Assembly (NCBI RefSeq): GCF_003313505.1
Contig: NZ_QMHO01000016.1
Location: forward strand, 1-64,000
Source of the DNA: Pedobacter nanyangensis
Lineage (GTDB): Bacteria > Bacteroidota > Bacteroidia > Sphingobacteriales > Sphingobacteriaceae
Direction: 5' to 3'
Length of the DNA stretch: 64,000 bases
Shown here: positions 15,528-24,981 of the stretch, piece by piece
Layout: every line of letters begins with the position of its first letter
Position numbering within the stretch: position 1 is the first letter of the stretch
Program-made: the position numbers and the translations under genes
Notes under the pieces: model-generated
Told to the model about the DNA's origin: nothing
What the model saw: the letters and a program-made list of their open reading frames with translations, nothing else
The model's database searches: none

Positions 15528-16979
15528 TTAATTAAAATAAATGCCTGTTGGTGTGCTCACCAATAATTCAACCCAAATGCGGCTATCCTTACGGCTTACC
15601 AATCTCAATAGCTGGTTAGATCCGCTTTTTCTTACCGGTACAACCGTTAAGCCTTCGGGCGGAAAAATTACCGCCATAAGTTCCTGGGCCGCATTCAAAA
15701 AGGGTGCGCTGGCCGTACTTGTACCTCCGTTGAAAGTAATGATTACGTGGTTGGCATCTTTCTTTTGTATATCGTAATAATAAGGCAGAAAAACAGAGCC
15801 ATTGGAGGCATTACGGGTAAGTATCTGCAAAGAATTTAAACGATTAGCGGCCGTACTGCCTGCATCGCTATGGTTATAAAACTGAAAACGGAAAACCGAA
15901 CCGGTAACATAAGTACCCGACATGGCTTGGCGTAATTGCTCACGATGAGCCTGTAAAGCTGGGCTGTAGTAGGCGTTTAAATCATCTAAGGTATAGCCAA
16001 AAAACCGGGGCAATTCTCCTCTGATAAACAGATCGGCGGTGGTATAGCCTGCTGGTGCTCCTGCTATGGCCGTTTGGTACGGGTAGGCTGGCACGTGTTT
16101 GTAGCCCCAGCTACCTGCGCCGGCGTTGCCGGCCGAGGCGATGGCAAGTTGGTGATCGCTATAGTCATCAAACTTGATGGTGTCAATCATTACCGTTCCA
16201 GATTGTAGCTTAGGGTTTAGGGCAATGCCATTAGGCACCAAGGTGTAGCTAAAAACCCCTTCTTTTTCGGTTACGCCTTCCTTCCATTTCAACGTAAACT
16301 TTTTGGCTACCGTGTCCAGCTCAGACCAATATGCACTAAAATCATCAACCGTTAGGTTTTGAAAATAAAAGCCAACATTATCTGCACCCAAGGTGGCCAG
16401 TTTACCCGCAGCTACCAACCGCAGTCGTTGCTGTTCGCGTTCGTAAGCTATTTTGCCCAGGATAACATCTATTTGCTGCTGCAATACCTGGAGATCCGGG
16501 GCGGTAGCTTTTTTAAGGATGAAAAATTTGTCGTCAAACCCGTCGGCACGCCTTAATTTAAAGGTACCATCGTTTTCTCGGGTAATTTTAAACTTATGGG
16601 AACCGTTCAAATCCTTCTCTAAAGTGGCCCACAAAGTATTTTTAGAAAACAGGATTTCTGTACTCACCTGTCCGCCGAAACCATAGGATCCAATATGCTG
16701 TTCTTCATGAAATTCGGAATACCCCGCTTTGAGGATCAGGGAATCATTTTCCAAAAACTTCATCCAAATGGCAATTTCTTCGCTTTGCGCCGTAGGTTGG
16801 TACGAAATAAACCACCCGTTGGTTTCGGCAACCAATGCCTTTTTATAACTGGCCTGTATTTCGTTTAAAGGGGTTGGCTTTTCCTTTTGGGGCAGTATGG
16901 TTTGCTCCTTTTTACAGGCCATGATGCTTACCAAGGCCATCAGCAATAATGTTCTGAGATATGTACTGTTAATTTTCAT
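15528..16979 (-). CDS. DUF4302 lipoprotein, copy 1
   Basis: This 483-residue lipoprotein has signal MKINSTYLRTLLLMALVSIMACKK (lipid-modified Cys22). It shares the DUF4302 layout with its downstream neighbour: NEIQASYKKALVAETNGWFISYQP near the start, EEIAIWMKFLENDS, a mid-protein FYFQNLTVDDFSAYWSEL block, GYKHVPAYPY and the terminal FPPEGLTVVPVRKSGSNQLLRLVSRKDS. It is somewhat longer because of insertions. The 7-base gap to copy 2 and 2-base gap to the metallohydrolase support one transcript. The tandem arrangement suggests local duplication followed by strong divergence. Function is unknown. It is probably anchored to the outer membrane as an accessory of the SusCD transporter. Confidence 0.83.
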   Translation of the reverse strand: MKINSTYLRTLLLMALVSIMACKKEQTILPQKEKPTPLNEIQASYKKALVAETNGWFISYQPTAQSEEIAIWMKFLENDSLILKAGYSEFHEEQHIGSYGFGGQVSTEILFSKNTLWATLEKDLNGSHKFKITRENDGTFKLRRADGFDDKFFILKKATAPDLQVLQQQIDVILGKIAYEREQQRLRLVAAGKLATLGADNVGFYFQNLTVDDFSAYWSELDTVAKKFTLKWKEGVTEKEGVFSYTLVPNGIALNPKLQSGTVMIDTIKFDDYSDHQLAIASAGNAGAGSWGYKHVPAYPYQTAIAGAPAGYTTADLFIRGELPRFFGYTLDDLNAYYSPALQAHREQLRQAMSGTYVTGSVFRFQFYNHSDAGSTAANRLNSLQILTRNASNGSVFLPYYYDIQKKDANHVIITFNGGTSTASAPFLNAAQELMAVIFPPEGLTVVPVRKSGSNQLLRLVSRKDSRIWVELLVSTPTGIYFN

Positions 16980-16981
16980 GG

Positions 16982-17824
16982 TTATTGCAGTATGGTTTGT
17001 AAGTACTCTTGTAATAAATGTAGGTCGATGCCTTTGCTGAGATAGAAATTGTAAACAAGGGTGTATTTTCTTTTCAGCAGATCATTTGCGGCAACAATGG
17101 TAAGCACTTCATCTTTGGGCGTGGTCACAATCCCGTTTACCCAAGTAGCAAAGTCTTCGGACTCATTGGTCATGCCGTAGTTTTTCCAAAAGCCCCTGGA
17201 ACGGGCTTCGGCCTGTGTAAATACGGCAAAACTGGTTGAGCCTGCGTAAAGTCCCTTGGAAACGTCGTCGAACCCCATTGGCCGGCTATAAATTTTATCG
17301 AGCACGTGCGCAAACTCATGATGCAGGGTGGCATATTGGCCCCTCAACCATGATTTGTTGTTCAAATCGTAGGCATTAATTCCGGTGATAAGAATCCTGC
17401 TGAAAGATTGTGCCATGCCGCTGGCGCTGAAATTCCGCTCATCGCCCGCATCGTAGTTGATGCTACTGCCAATAAAAATCATTTCAATAGGCATGTGCTT
17501 TACCATGAAATCACTTTTTTGGCGGTCGTAGGCCGCAATGAACAATTTTCTTAAAATATTATCGATGTAAGGCTTGATCAGTTCAAACTGCGGTGGCGTT
17601 GCCGAGGCGTCGGCGCTGATATACCTCCTGTCCCACTTATATACAATTTTGGTTTGGTAGGTTTTTAAAATATCCTGTATGGCCAAATCAGTGGGATTGT
17701 TGGCCACTTCTTTCTCCACATGGGGTTCAAAAGGAATGGCTTTTTCCTTGGTACAACCTGCAAAACCAGCAAGTATGGCCAAGAGCAAAATCCTAAGGGT
17801 GTTTGTTTTGTTGAGCATCTTCAT
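16982..17824 (-). CDS. SusCD-associated zinc metallohydrolase lipoprotein
   Basis: This 280-residue lipoprotein (LAGFAGCTK, Cys24) matches the Bacteroidota family of putative zinc metallohydrolases encoded next to SusC/SusD. The metal-binding HExxH is H169-E-F-A-H173 in LHHEFAHVLDKIY. The downstream KNYGMTNESEDFATWVNGIV may supply the third ligand (Glu/Asp), as in gluzincin-like enzymes. It probably cleaves peptides or peptide-linked substrates at the cell surface before import. It sits directly after susD with a 10-base gap and before the DUF4302 pair with a 2-base gap. The order SusC-SusD-metallohydrolase-DUF4302 is a recurrent arrangement in this phylum. Confidence 0.88.
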   Translation of the reverse strand: MKMLNKTNTLRILLLAILAGFAGCTKEKAIPFEPHVEKEVANNPTDLAIQDILKTYQTKIVYKWDRRYISADASATPPQFELIKPYIDNILRKLFIAAYDRQKSDFMVKHMPIEMIFIGSSINYDAGDERNFSASGMAQSFSRILITGINAYDLNNKSWLRGQYATLHHEFAHVLDKIYSRPMGFDDVSKGLYAGSTSFAVFTQAEARSRGFWKNYGMTNESEDFATWVNGIVTTPKDEVLTIVAANDLLKRKYTLVYNFYLSKGIDLHLLQEYLQTILQ

Positions 17825-17834
17825 GTTGTTTGGT

Positions 17835-19259
17835 TTATCTTGGGTTGGGCTCCATTAGTGGGTTGGCAGTTAACTCGGGTACCGGAATTTGGAACACCCG
17901 CCTTAAATCATTTGCTGGCAGATGAATAGTTCCGTTCTCGGTCCAGTGGCTAACCGGAATGTTAAATCTCTTGATATCAAACCATCGATAGCCTTCGTAG
18001 CACAATTCCCGGTTTCTTTCATCGATAATTTTATCCAATAAAGCTTGTGTAGTGGGAAAATCAGAAAGTTGCAGGGCAGTGTACGGACGTAACCGTTTTA
18101 CCAGGATGGCATTCAGCTTATCAATGGCGTACTGCATATTGGGACTGGTTTTTCTGATGGCGGCCTCGGCAGCGTTATACATCACCTCCTCTACCACAAA
18201 AAGGGCTATATCAGAGTATTGTTGGCCATCTGAAGGGCGCAATGAACGAAACTTGCGCACATTGTAGTTGGGTGTTTGGTTGCTATTGAAGGTGAATAGG
18301 CGCCCACGCAGGTCAGCACTGGCGAAAGTGGACCTATACTCATTGGCATATAAACCACTTCTAAAGAAAGAATTCCACTCCAATGTACGGTTCATCAACA
18401 GAATGTTACTTTGGTCTACAGAAACATATCGGTCTGCAAATTCATTGTACAAACCGGTAGCCATGTACGCATCGTAATCTTTAAACAAATCCCTGATGGC
18501 GGCATTTTGCGCCAAAACCTGTTCACTGTGCATCAAGCTTTTTTCAAAATCGCCTTTAAAAAGATAAAACCTACTTAAAAAGGCATGCGCCGATGCTTTA
18601 GAGAAATGGAACTTGGGCACGGCAATCAAGGCATCGTTAATTAGATTCAATCCTTCCAGGGCATCTTTTTCTGCGAGGTCATAAACCGTTTTCACGGCGT
18701 CTCGTTTATACTGCTTGTTATTTTCCTTTTCGGTTTCCAACGCGTATGGAATGCCCAAATCAGTAGCAGCGGTTGCCTCGTTATAGTGCTTGGCAAAAAT
18801 ATTAACCAACATAAAGTGGCAATAGGCCCGCACCAATAGAGCTTCTCCCCGCAACGATGCCTTATGGGCTTCATCGCCAGTGGCTTCTGGCAAACCTTCT
18901 AAAACCACATTGGCTACATAAATGGAATTATAATATTTACGCCAGCCCGCCTCGGGGGTAATGGCGTTGTTGGAGATATACTCATCAGACCATAGATAAA
19001 TGGGCTTTAACCACGATTGGATGTTGGCGTTGTTATAGTCGGGATAATCGTAAAAACGGTAATTATCGGTGTACAGCTCTGTAAAAAGGTGAAAAGCCTG
19101 GGGCAGGCCACCATTCATGATTGCCTGATAATCTTCCACGGAAGTAGGCCTGATCCTGTTATCGGGATTAATTTCCAAAAACTTTTTGCAGCCGCCCAAT
19201 GCTACTAATAAAAGACAGGCCAATATTAATTTAAGGATATTTTGTTTGATTGTTTTCAT
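17835..19259 (-). CDS. susD: SusD/RagB family nutrient-binding outer-membrane lipoprotein
   Basis: This 474-residue lipoprotein (LVALGGCKKFLEINPDNR, Cys24) shows the SusD signature: the N-terminal KKFLEI..PDNRIRPTSVEDYQAIMNG, TPR-like helices in the middle (ASAHAFLSRFYLFKGDFEKSL) and the C-terminal RNRELCYEGYRWFDIKRFN block. It forms the lid of the SusC channel and captures substrate at the cell surface. It follows susC with an 11-base gap. The ligand cannot be read from the sequence. The peptidase-rich surroundings argue for a peptide-like ligand. Confidence 0.95.
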   Translation of the reverse strand: MKTIKQNILKLILACLLLVALGGCKKFLEINPDNRIRPTSVEDYQAIMNGGLPQAFHLFTELYTDNYRFYDYPDYNNANIQSWLKPIYLWSDEYISNNAITPEAGWRKYYNSIYVANVVLEGLPEATGDEAHKASLRGEALLVRAYCHFMLVNIFAKHYNEATAATDLGIPYALETEKENNKQYKRDAVKTVYDLAEKDALEGLNLINDALIAVPKFHFSKASAHAFLSRFYLFKGDFEKSLMHSEQVLAQNAAIRDLFKDYDAYMATGLYNEFADRYVSVDQSNILLMNRTLEWNSFFRSGLYANEYRSTFASADLRGRLFTFNSNQTPNYNVRKFRSLRPSDGQQYSDIALFVVEEVMYNAAEAAIRKTSPNMQYAIDKLNAILVKRLRPYTALQLSDFPTTQALLDKIIDERNRELCYEGYRWFDIKRFNIPVSHWTENGTIHLPANDLRRVFQIPVPELTANPLMEPNPR

Positions 19260-19270
19260 GTGTGCTCAGC

Positions 19271-22200
19271 TTAAAAATTAACACTTAAACCCAAGGTGTA
19301 GGTAGTAGCGGCAGGAATAGAAACACCAGACACCAGCGCTTCTGGATCCTGGCCATTCAGTTTCGGATCAGCCCAAAGAATCAGGTTTTGGGCCTGCCCG
19401 TTAATCTGCAGACTCTTCAGTCCAATTCTTTTACTCAAGCTATTGGGCACGTTGTAGCTGAGCATCACATTTTTTAAACGAACGAATGAACCGTTGGCCA
19501 CCCTGATATTGCTACGGTTATAAAAGGTAAAGGGATCTGCATTTTCCTGTAGCAACCTGCTCCTGGTTTCGGCTTCGATAATTCGGGGCACATTGGTATA
19601 GGCTTCCTGTCCGGGTGCGGTCCAACGCTGGGCCAACGATGCATCAAGAGCTTCTACATCGCTATAGTAGCGTTGGAAAAATGGATTTAGCCTGATTTTG
19701 TTCCCGTATGCGTAGGTAAACAAAAACGAAAGGCTCAAATTTTTATACCTGAAACTGTTGGTTAAACCGCCCGAGCCCAAAGGATCTCTGCTACCTTCAT
19801 AGTCCAAAATGCTCAGCGTGCGGTAATATTTGGTGATCCGATAGGTGGCTTCGTTCCTGACATTGTAAAATTGGGGAAGCCCTTCCTGATCTAATCCCGC
19901 AAAGCGGAAAGAATACAAACCATTTACCGGATATCCAACCGCTGGGCTGCCCTTATCAACGGTAGCCTGTAGCACGGTGGTATTGGAATTGGACATACGG
20001 GTTACCGTGTTTTTGTTATAGCCAAAGGTGAAGATGGTATTCCAGTCGAAATTCTTTTGCTTAATGTTATGGGTATTTAGCGTAACTTCAAAACCTTGGT
20101 TCTTCATGTCGGCCCAGTTCATCGTTTTACGTTGGAAACCGCTCACTCTTGATACTTCGAGGTTGCCAATTAAATCGTAGTTTTTGCGGAAATAGTATTC
20201 CAAAGTGGCGCTGAAACGTTCAAACACGCCCAGTTCCACGGCCACATTGCCCATTTTTTCCTTTTCCCATTGCATGGTTGGGTTATCTGGCGCAGATATA
20301 ACAATAGAGTTTTCTACCGTGTTTGGATCAAAACGTACAGTGGTACCATAATAGGCCAACAGCTCAGGGCTGCCCAGGCCGCTGATGTTACCACGCATGC
20401 CATAAGAAGCTCTTAGCTTTAGGTTGTTCAGCCATTTAATGTCTTTCAAAAAATTCTCGTCCACGGCATTCCAACTGGCGCCAGCCACCCATATAGGCAA
20501 AAACCTGAACCGCTCCGAGGCACCCAAACGGTTGGAACCGTCGGCCCTGAGAGACAGGGTGAGGTTATACTTGTGGTTGTAGGTATAGGCCAGGTTGGCA
20601 AAAAAAGAAGCTTCGTGCGATACGCTTTGCCCCTTTCCATAATATGGTGAGCCTCCGGTGGATAATAGATCTCTCTGGATAGCACGATAATCGGGGCTTG
20701 CAGTCATGCCTCGGTTATAATCAAAACCATAGCCCTTATAATAATCTGTGTAGTATTTGCGGTGTCTTAGCTCGGTACCGCCCAAGAGGTCAAAACTATG
20801 TTTTTGGGCAATGATTGGTTTCCAGTTTAACGAGTTCCTCACGGTATAAAAATCCGCCAGTGTATTATCGGTAATTACGATACCTCCTCGGGGCAAAACC
20901 GAGATCGGATATTGGCTATCGTCATAGGGATCATTATAAAGCCAAGGATTAAGGGAGCGGATGGACAGGCTGCCCATGGCCCTGTAGCTTTCGGCAACGT
21001 TAGATTTTTCGGTGGCAATATGCTCACTGTAGGCCGAGGTCATCCGCCCGGAAACAATTCCCAAATAGGTCAGCCTTTTGGCAATATCCCACTTACCATC
21101 CAACTGAAATTTGATTTCCCTTGCCTTGATATCGATAAAGTTGTTTTCCAGCTCGTGGATAATGTTAAAGGGAGCGAAGTTGGTTTGATAAAATTCCAGC
21201 GAACCATCTTCAGCATAGGGACGCATGGCCCTGCTGGTGGTACGGGCATAAGTGTAGGGATTGATATCAAAATCGCGTTCCACAATACCGGCCACACTTT
21301 CGGTAGAGTTGTAGGCGCCAAACATGCGCTGGTTTCGGGCGGAGGCATAAAGTGAAGCCGTTAAGGTAAATTTGTCCGACAAGTTGTAATTGGCCCTAAG
21401 GTTGGCGGTATATCTATCGGTATATTGCCCCTTGGTTTGCCCGCCATCTCTAAAGTAGCTGGCCGAGGTATAATATTGTGCTTTTTCGGTTCCAGAGCTT
21501 ATCCCCAAGCTGTGTTCCTGCGTAAGTGAGTTGCGAAACAGCACATCAAACCAATCGGTATTATAGGTTTTTGCCCTTTGGATGCCATCGTAAAAGCCGC
21601 TCCAATCAATTTCCTTTTTTGAAAGCTGGTTCAGCAATTTTCCGTAAGCGCCATAGGTTTGGTTCATGTTGGTGAAATCAATCAGGTTTTTGGCATACAT
21701 TTCCTCGGAAAACTCCATACGCTCTTTGGAGTTCATCACATTGAACTGTGTAATGCTGGGCTTAATCCCTATCGAAAAAGTGTTCTTGTAGCTCACCACG
21801 GGGCTGCCTATTTTGCCCCTTTTGGTGGTAACTACAATTACGCCGTTAACTGCCTGCGTACCATACATTGCCGTAGCTGAGGCATCTTTAAGGATTTGTA
21901 TGTCTTCAATATCATCAGGGTTGATGCCACTAATGGCCGAGCTTAACATGGTGGCGGCATCGCCAGAATAAAGTTGATTGGGATTAACGTTAACGGGATC
22001 GTCAAGCACAATCCCATCTACCACCCACAGCGGTTCTTGGTTACCACTGATGGAGGAGTTCCCTCTGATCCTGATCTTGGATTTGGTTCCAAAAGTACCG
22101 CTGGAGTTTTCAACCGCAACGCCTGCTACCGCTCCCTGTAGTGCCTTTCCAACATCTGAAGTGGCGGCGGTGGCTAAAAGTTTGGTATCCACCTTCCCTA

Positions 22201-22921
22201 CCGAGCCCGTAAAGGTGCGTTTATCTACCACTTGGTAACCGGTAATAACCACTTCCTTCATTTCTTCCACTTTACTGGAAAGCAGCACCATCTGTAATTC
22301 TTCTTTTTGAAAGGGCTGTTTTACGGGCAGCATACCAATAAAGTTAAAACGTACCGAATCGCCTTCTTTTCCCTTGATCCTAAACATTCCCACGCCATCA
22401 CTGACAACGGTAATATTTCTATGGATGTTGGTCACCGAAACTCCTGCAATCCCCATCATGGTGGCGTTGTTCATGACCTTTCCAGTGAGGGTGGCCAAGG
22501 TATCCTGTGCGGCAGGGTTTTGTGGCTTTACCACACCCGCTTTTTGGTTTGGTGCTGTAATCGGTTTCTTTTTAATCAGGATATAGTCATCTGAAAACTG
22601 GTAAATCAACGGTTTGTTCTTGAGCAGCTCGGTCATCACGCTGCCCAAGGAGGCGTTCTTGAAATCAACGGTTACTTTTTCCTTGTCGTTTAAAAGTTCG
22701 TTACTGTAAAAAACGATGGTTCCAGTTTGTTTTTTTATCTCCTCAAAAACATTAAGCAAAGACACCTCTTTACCAGAAAAAGTAAGTGTTTTACTTTGAA
22801 AAGCCATCACTTTTGAACTGAAAAGCAAAAAGAGCAAGCTCAGGACACAAAAGTGCCCGATATCCACATTAAAGGCACGGGTTTTCCCGCCCCTTAACGT
22901 GTCAAATTCAGAATTGCACAT
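19271..22921 (-). CDS. susC: SusC/RagA TonB-linked outer-membrane transporter with STN signalling domain
   Basis: This is a 1216-residue transporter. After a signal sequence (about residues 22-41) come a secretin/TonB short N-terminal (STN) domain (LTFSGKEVSLLNVFEEIKKQ to YILIKKK, about 45-118) and a CarboxypepD-regulatory-like domain (LTGKVMNNATMMGIAGVSV). A TonB-box/plug region follows (VVITGYQVVDKRTFTGSVGKV; DKALQ-like GKALQGAVAGVAV; DASATAMYGTQAVNGVIVVTTKRG), then a long beta-barrel ending in GLSVNF. The STN domain is the part that talks to a FecR-type anti-sigma factor, and both a sigma factor and FecR are encoded just upstream. The start at 22921 fits an ECF-type promoter at 22947-22976 with a short leader. 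Confidence 0.95.
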   Translation of the reverse strand: MCNSEFDTLRGGKTRAFNVDIGHFCVLSLLFLLFSSKVMAFQSKTLTFSGKEVSLLNVFEEIKKQTGTIVFYSNELLNDKEKVTVDFKNASLGSVMTELLKNKPLIYQFSDDYILIKKKPITAPNQKAGVVKPQNPAAQDTLATLTGKVMNNATMMGIAGVSVTNIHRNITVVSDGVGMFRIKGKEGDSVRFNFIGMLPVKQPFQKEELQMVLLSSKVEEMKEVVITGYQVVDKRTFTGSVGKVDTKLLATAATSDVGKALQGAVAGVAVENSSGTFGTKSKIRIRGNSSISGNQEPLWVVDGIVLDDPVNVNPNQLYSGDAATMLSSAISGINPDDIEDIQILKDASATAMYGTQAVNGVIVVTTKRGKIGSPVVSYKNTFSIGIKPSITQFNVMNSKERMEFSEEMYAKNLIDFTNMNQTYGAYGKLLNQLSKKEIDWSGFYDGIQRAKTYNTDWFDVLFRNSLTQEHSLGISSGTEKAQYYTSASYFRDGGQTKGQYTDRYTANLRANYNLSDKFTLTASLYASARNQRMFGAYNSTESVAGIVERDFDINPYTYARTTSRAMRPYAEDGSLEFYQTNFAPFNIIHELENNFIDIKAREIKFQLDGKWDIAKRLTYLGIVSGRMTSAYSEHIATEKSNVAESYRAMGSLSIRSLNPWLYNDPYDDSQYPISVLPRGGIVITDNTLADFYTVRNSLNWKPIIAQKHSFDLLGGTELRHRKYYTDYYKGYGFDYNRGMTASPDYRAIQRDLLSTGGSPYYGKGQSVSHEASFFANLAYTYNHKYNLTLSLRADGSNRLGASERFRFLPIWVAGASWNAVDENFLKDIKWLNNLKLRASYGMRGNISGLGSPELLAYYGTTVRFDPNTVENSIVISAPDNPTMQWEKEKMGNVAVELGVFERFSATLEYYFRKNYDLIGNLEVSRVSGFQRKTMNWADMKNQGFEVTLNTHNIKQKNFDWNTIFTFGYNKNTVTRMSNSNTTVLQATVDKGSPAVGYPVNGLYSFRFAGLDQEGLPQFYNVRNEATYRITKYYRTLSILDYEGSRDPLGSGGLTNSFRYKNLSLSFLFTYAYGNKIRLNPFFQRYYSDVEALDASLAQRWTAPGQEAYTNVPRIIEAETRSRLLQENADPFTFYNRSNIRVANGSFVRLKNVMLSYNVPNSLSKRIGLKSLQINGQAQNLILWADPKLNGQDPEALVSGVSIPAATTYTLGLSVNF

Positions 22922-22946
22922 ATTTAGGTTGTTGGTTGTTTACATA

Positions 22947-22976
22947 GAGACGAAACAAACCCAAAACAGGGTGACA
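22947..22976 (-). promoter_or_regulatory. Putative ECF-sigma promoter of susC
   Basis: On the minus strand TGTCACCC (22969-22976) is followed after 16 bases by CGTCTC (22947-22952). Transcription would start near 22940, about 20 bases before the susC ATG. The same TGTCACCC-16-CGTCT arrangement is found in front of fecR (24237-24266). CGTC-type -10 elements are typical of ECF sigma factors. That the sigma factor of this locus reads it is an inference. Confidence 0.6.
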
Positions 22977-23067
22977 TTTTTTTTATTTTTCTAAAAAACA
23001 CCCCTAAAACACAAAAAAACAATAGAAAAAATGAAAATCAGCGCAAAAAAGTATGCTTTTTAAACAC

Positions 23068-24216
23068 TTAGTATAGTTCTATTTTACCATCCTTGATTTG
23101 ATATTGGACCACAGAGGAGGATGATTTGATATTTTCCAGCAATACCTTAATTGGTTTGCCGGTTTGCAGTGCTCCAGAAAATCGATAATTGGCAATTTTA
23201 GAATCCGTGATGTACAGATCTTCGCCCGTTGCCCTATTGGTAATATTAACGATGTCACGCAAGGTCATGTTGTTAAAGTAGTACGTTCCGTGCAGCCATG
23301 ACAATATTTGGTCGGCCGAAAAGGCCTCTACCCTAATGATATTTGAGCTACCTTTAATGGCCGCCTGTCCTGGCTTTATGAGCAGTTCTTTGGTGGTGTG
23401 GTCACTTACCGCCACGCTACCCTCCACCAAAGATGCTTGTGCATCATTGCCTGGGTAAGTGTTTACGTTAAATTTGGTTCCCAGCACTTTCACGTCCATT
23501 TCATGGGTTTTTACCACAAAAGGCTGATGATTTCGTTTGGTTACCTCAAAATAGGCTTCGCCATCCAATTGAACTTCTCTGCTATGGCCTTCAAAAAACA
23601 TGGGGAATTTGAAGGTTGAGGCACTGTTGATTTTAACGGAGGTGCCATCATCCAACACCAAGGCATAGGTTTTCCCCTCAGGAATCGCTAAAGTGATGAT
23701 CTGGTTCTTTCGTTGGGTGCCGTTTTGGCCCGTACGCTGTGCCGATTGTGCGCCAAACTTGAGCTCTCCGGCAGTAACATCTTTATTTCCATCCAGGATA
23801 TAGGTGGTACCATCAGCCAAAATAACTTTAATGCGCTCAGCATTTTTGGCATGCCGCTCGTTAAATTTTACGTTACTGCGCAACAGGCCAAACCATAACG
23901 CAGTAAGCAGCAGCGGAATCAGTATAGCCGCCGCTGCGAACCATTTATAGTTTGATGGTTTAAGTTTCTTGACAGGGGTTTCTTCGTTCAACGGCATTTT
24001 TGCCCTAAGCTTATCCCAGGCCCGCTGCTCGTTGATATGTTCCGCTTTTTTTGATGCACGATAAAGGGAAAGCAGTGCTACCGATGCCTCCCATTGCTGC
24101 CGAACAGATTCGTCTGTACGAATCAACTGCGCTAGCAATTCATCGTTCTCAGGTGCTATCTGACCACTGAGTTTATCAGCTATCAGCTCTTCGATCTGTT
24201 CGTTTAACGGTTCCAA
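23068..24216 (-). CDS. FecR-family anti-sigma factor
   Basis: This 382-residue membrane protein of the Bacteroidota FecR family has a cytoplasmic N-terminal sigma-binding part (residues 1-90), one transmembrane helix (about 92-111, KWFAAAAILIPLLLTALWFG) and a FecR domain (about 165-275: GTSVKINSASTFKFP, GEAYFEVTKRNHQPFVVKT, VLGTKFNVNTYP). The C-terminal DUF4974 part ends VVQYQIKDGKIELY. It should hold the neighbouring ECF sigma factor and release it when the STN domain of SusC signals a bound substrate. The gene lies 52 bases after the sigma gene, and that gap contains an ECF-type promoter element, suggesting autoregulation. Confidence 0.93.
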   Translation of the reverse strand: MEPLNEQIEELIADKLSGQIAPENDELLAQLIRTDESVRQQWEASVALLSLYRASKKAEHINEQRAWDKLRAKMPLNEETPVKKLKPSNYKWFAAAAILIPLLLTALWFGLLRSNVKFNERHAKNAERIKVILADGTTYILDGNKDVTAGELKFGAQSAQRTGQNGTQRKNQIITLAIPEGKTYALVLDDGTSVKINSASTFKFPMFFEGHSREVQLDGEAYFEVTKRNHQPFVVKTHEMDVKVLGTKFNVNTYPGNDAQASLVEGSVAVSDHTTKELLIKPGQAAIKGSSNIIRVEAFSADQILSWLHGTYYFNNMTLRDIVNITNRATGEDLYITDSKIANYRFSGALQTGKPIKVLLENIKSSSSVVQYQIKDGKIELY

Positions 24217-24236
24217 TAATTTTTCTTTTAATCAGT

Positions 24237-24266
24237 AAGACGTTAGGGTTTGCTTTTCGGGTGACA
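24237..24266 (-). promoter_or_regulatory. Putative ECF-sigma promoter of fecR
   Basis: Minus-strand TGTCACCC (24259-24266), 16 bases, then CGTCTT (24237-24242). It lies in the 52-base gap between the sigma gene stop (24269) and the fecR start (24216). The predicted transcription start near 24230 would leave a leader of about 14 bases. Motif and spacing match the element in front of susC. Confidence 0.58.
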
Positions 24267-24268
24267 AG

Positions 24269-24808
24269 TTATCGATATTTTTCCATCACGTGCCTCATTT
24301 TAGCCAGGGCACGTTTTAATTGGGTTTTAACGGTATTTATACTTACGCCAAGTTCATCAGCAACTTCTTGATATTTTTTCCCTTCGAGGTAAACACGTTC
24401 AAAAATTTCCCGGCATTGTGCGGGCAAGCCTTGTGAAGCAAATTGCAGCTGTTGGTTGAGTTCTTTCAGCCTCACCGAGTGGAAAGGATCTGCAGCATCG
24501 TCGCTAATTTCCAGCTCAACAATATCATCGGTAAACTTCAACTTTCTCAGCTCGTCAAGGCAGGCATTTTTTACCGAAGTGTACAGATAACCGGAAATAT
24601 TGGTAATATTCCCTAGTTCTTCTCTTTTGGCCCACACTTTCAAAAAAACATCCTGCACCACATCTTCTGCCCGTTCCTGATCTTTTAGTAATACTAGCGC
24701 ACCAATACATAATGATTTATACTGAGCCCTAAAAAGTGTATTAAAGGCCTCTACATCTCCTTTACACACTTTTTGCCATAAATCAACTTCATGATGCATT
24801 GTTGTCAT
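24269..24808 (-). CDS. ECF RNA polymerase sigma factor (Bacteroidota FecI-like)
   Basis: This 179-residue extracytoplasmic-function sigma factor has region 2 around residues 25-90 (FNTLFRAQYKSLCIGAL, ERAEDVVQDVFLKVWAKRE). Region 4 (about 120-172) carries the helix-turn-helix LPAQCREIFERVYLEGKKYQEVADELGVSINTVKTQLKRALAKMR. It heads the minus-strand locus and is followed by its FecR regulator. By family knowledge it directs transcription of the downstream susCD operon once freed from FecR. The paired TGTCACCC-16-CGTCT sites are its candidate targets. No such site is present before the sigma gene itself, so its own transcription probably uses the housekeeping sigma. Confidence 0.94.
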   Translation of the reverse strand: MTTMHHEVDLWQKVCKGDVEAFNTLFRAQYKSLCIGALVLLKDQERAEDVVQDVFLKVWAKREELGNITNISGYLYTSVKNACLDELRKLKFTDDIVELEISDDAADPFHSVRLKELNQQLQFASQGLPAQCREIFERVYLEGKKYQEVADELGVSINTVKTQLKRALAKMRHVMEKYR

Positions 24809-24981
24809 CTACTCGCCACTGGGGAATTTGCTAATATTGTTTGATGGATTGCGCTACTCTAGAAGTTGAATTTAGAAAAAAAATCAGAAAGCGATCCTGG
24901 TTTTTGTAAAAACACTGTCTATCAAGGCAAAAATAGTGCTCCAAAATCTCTACAAAACCCCGTCGATACTCCGCAAATACC

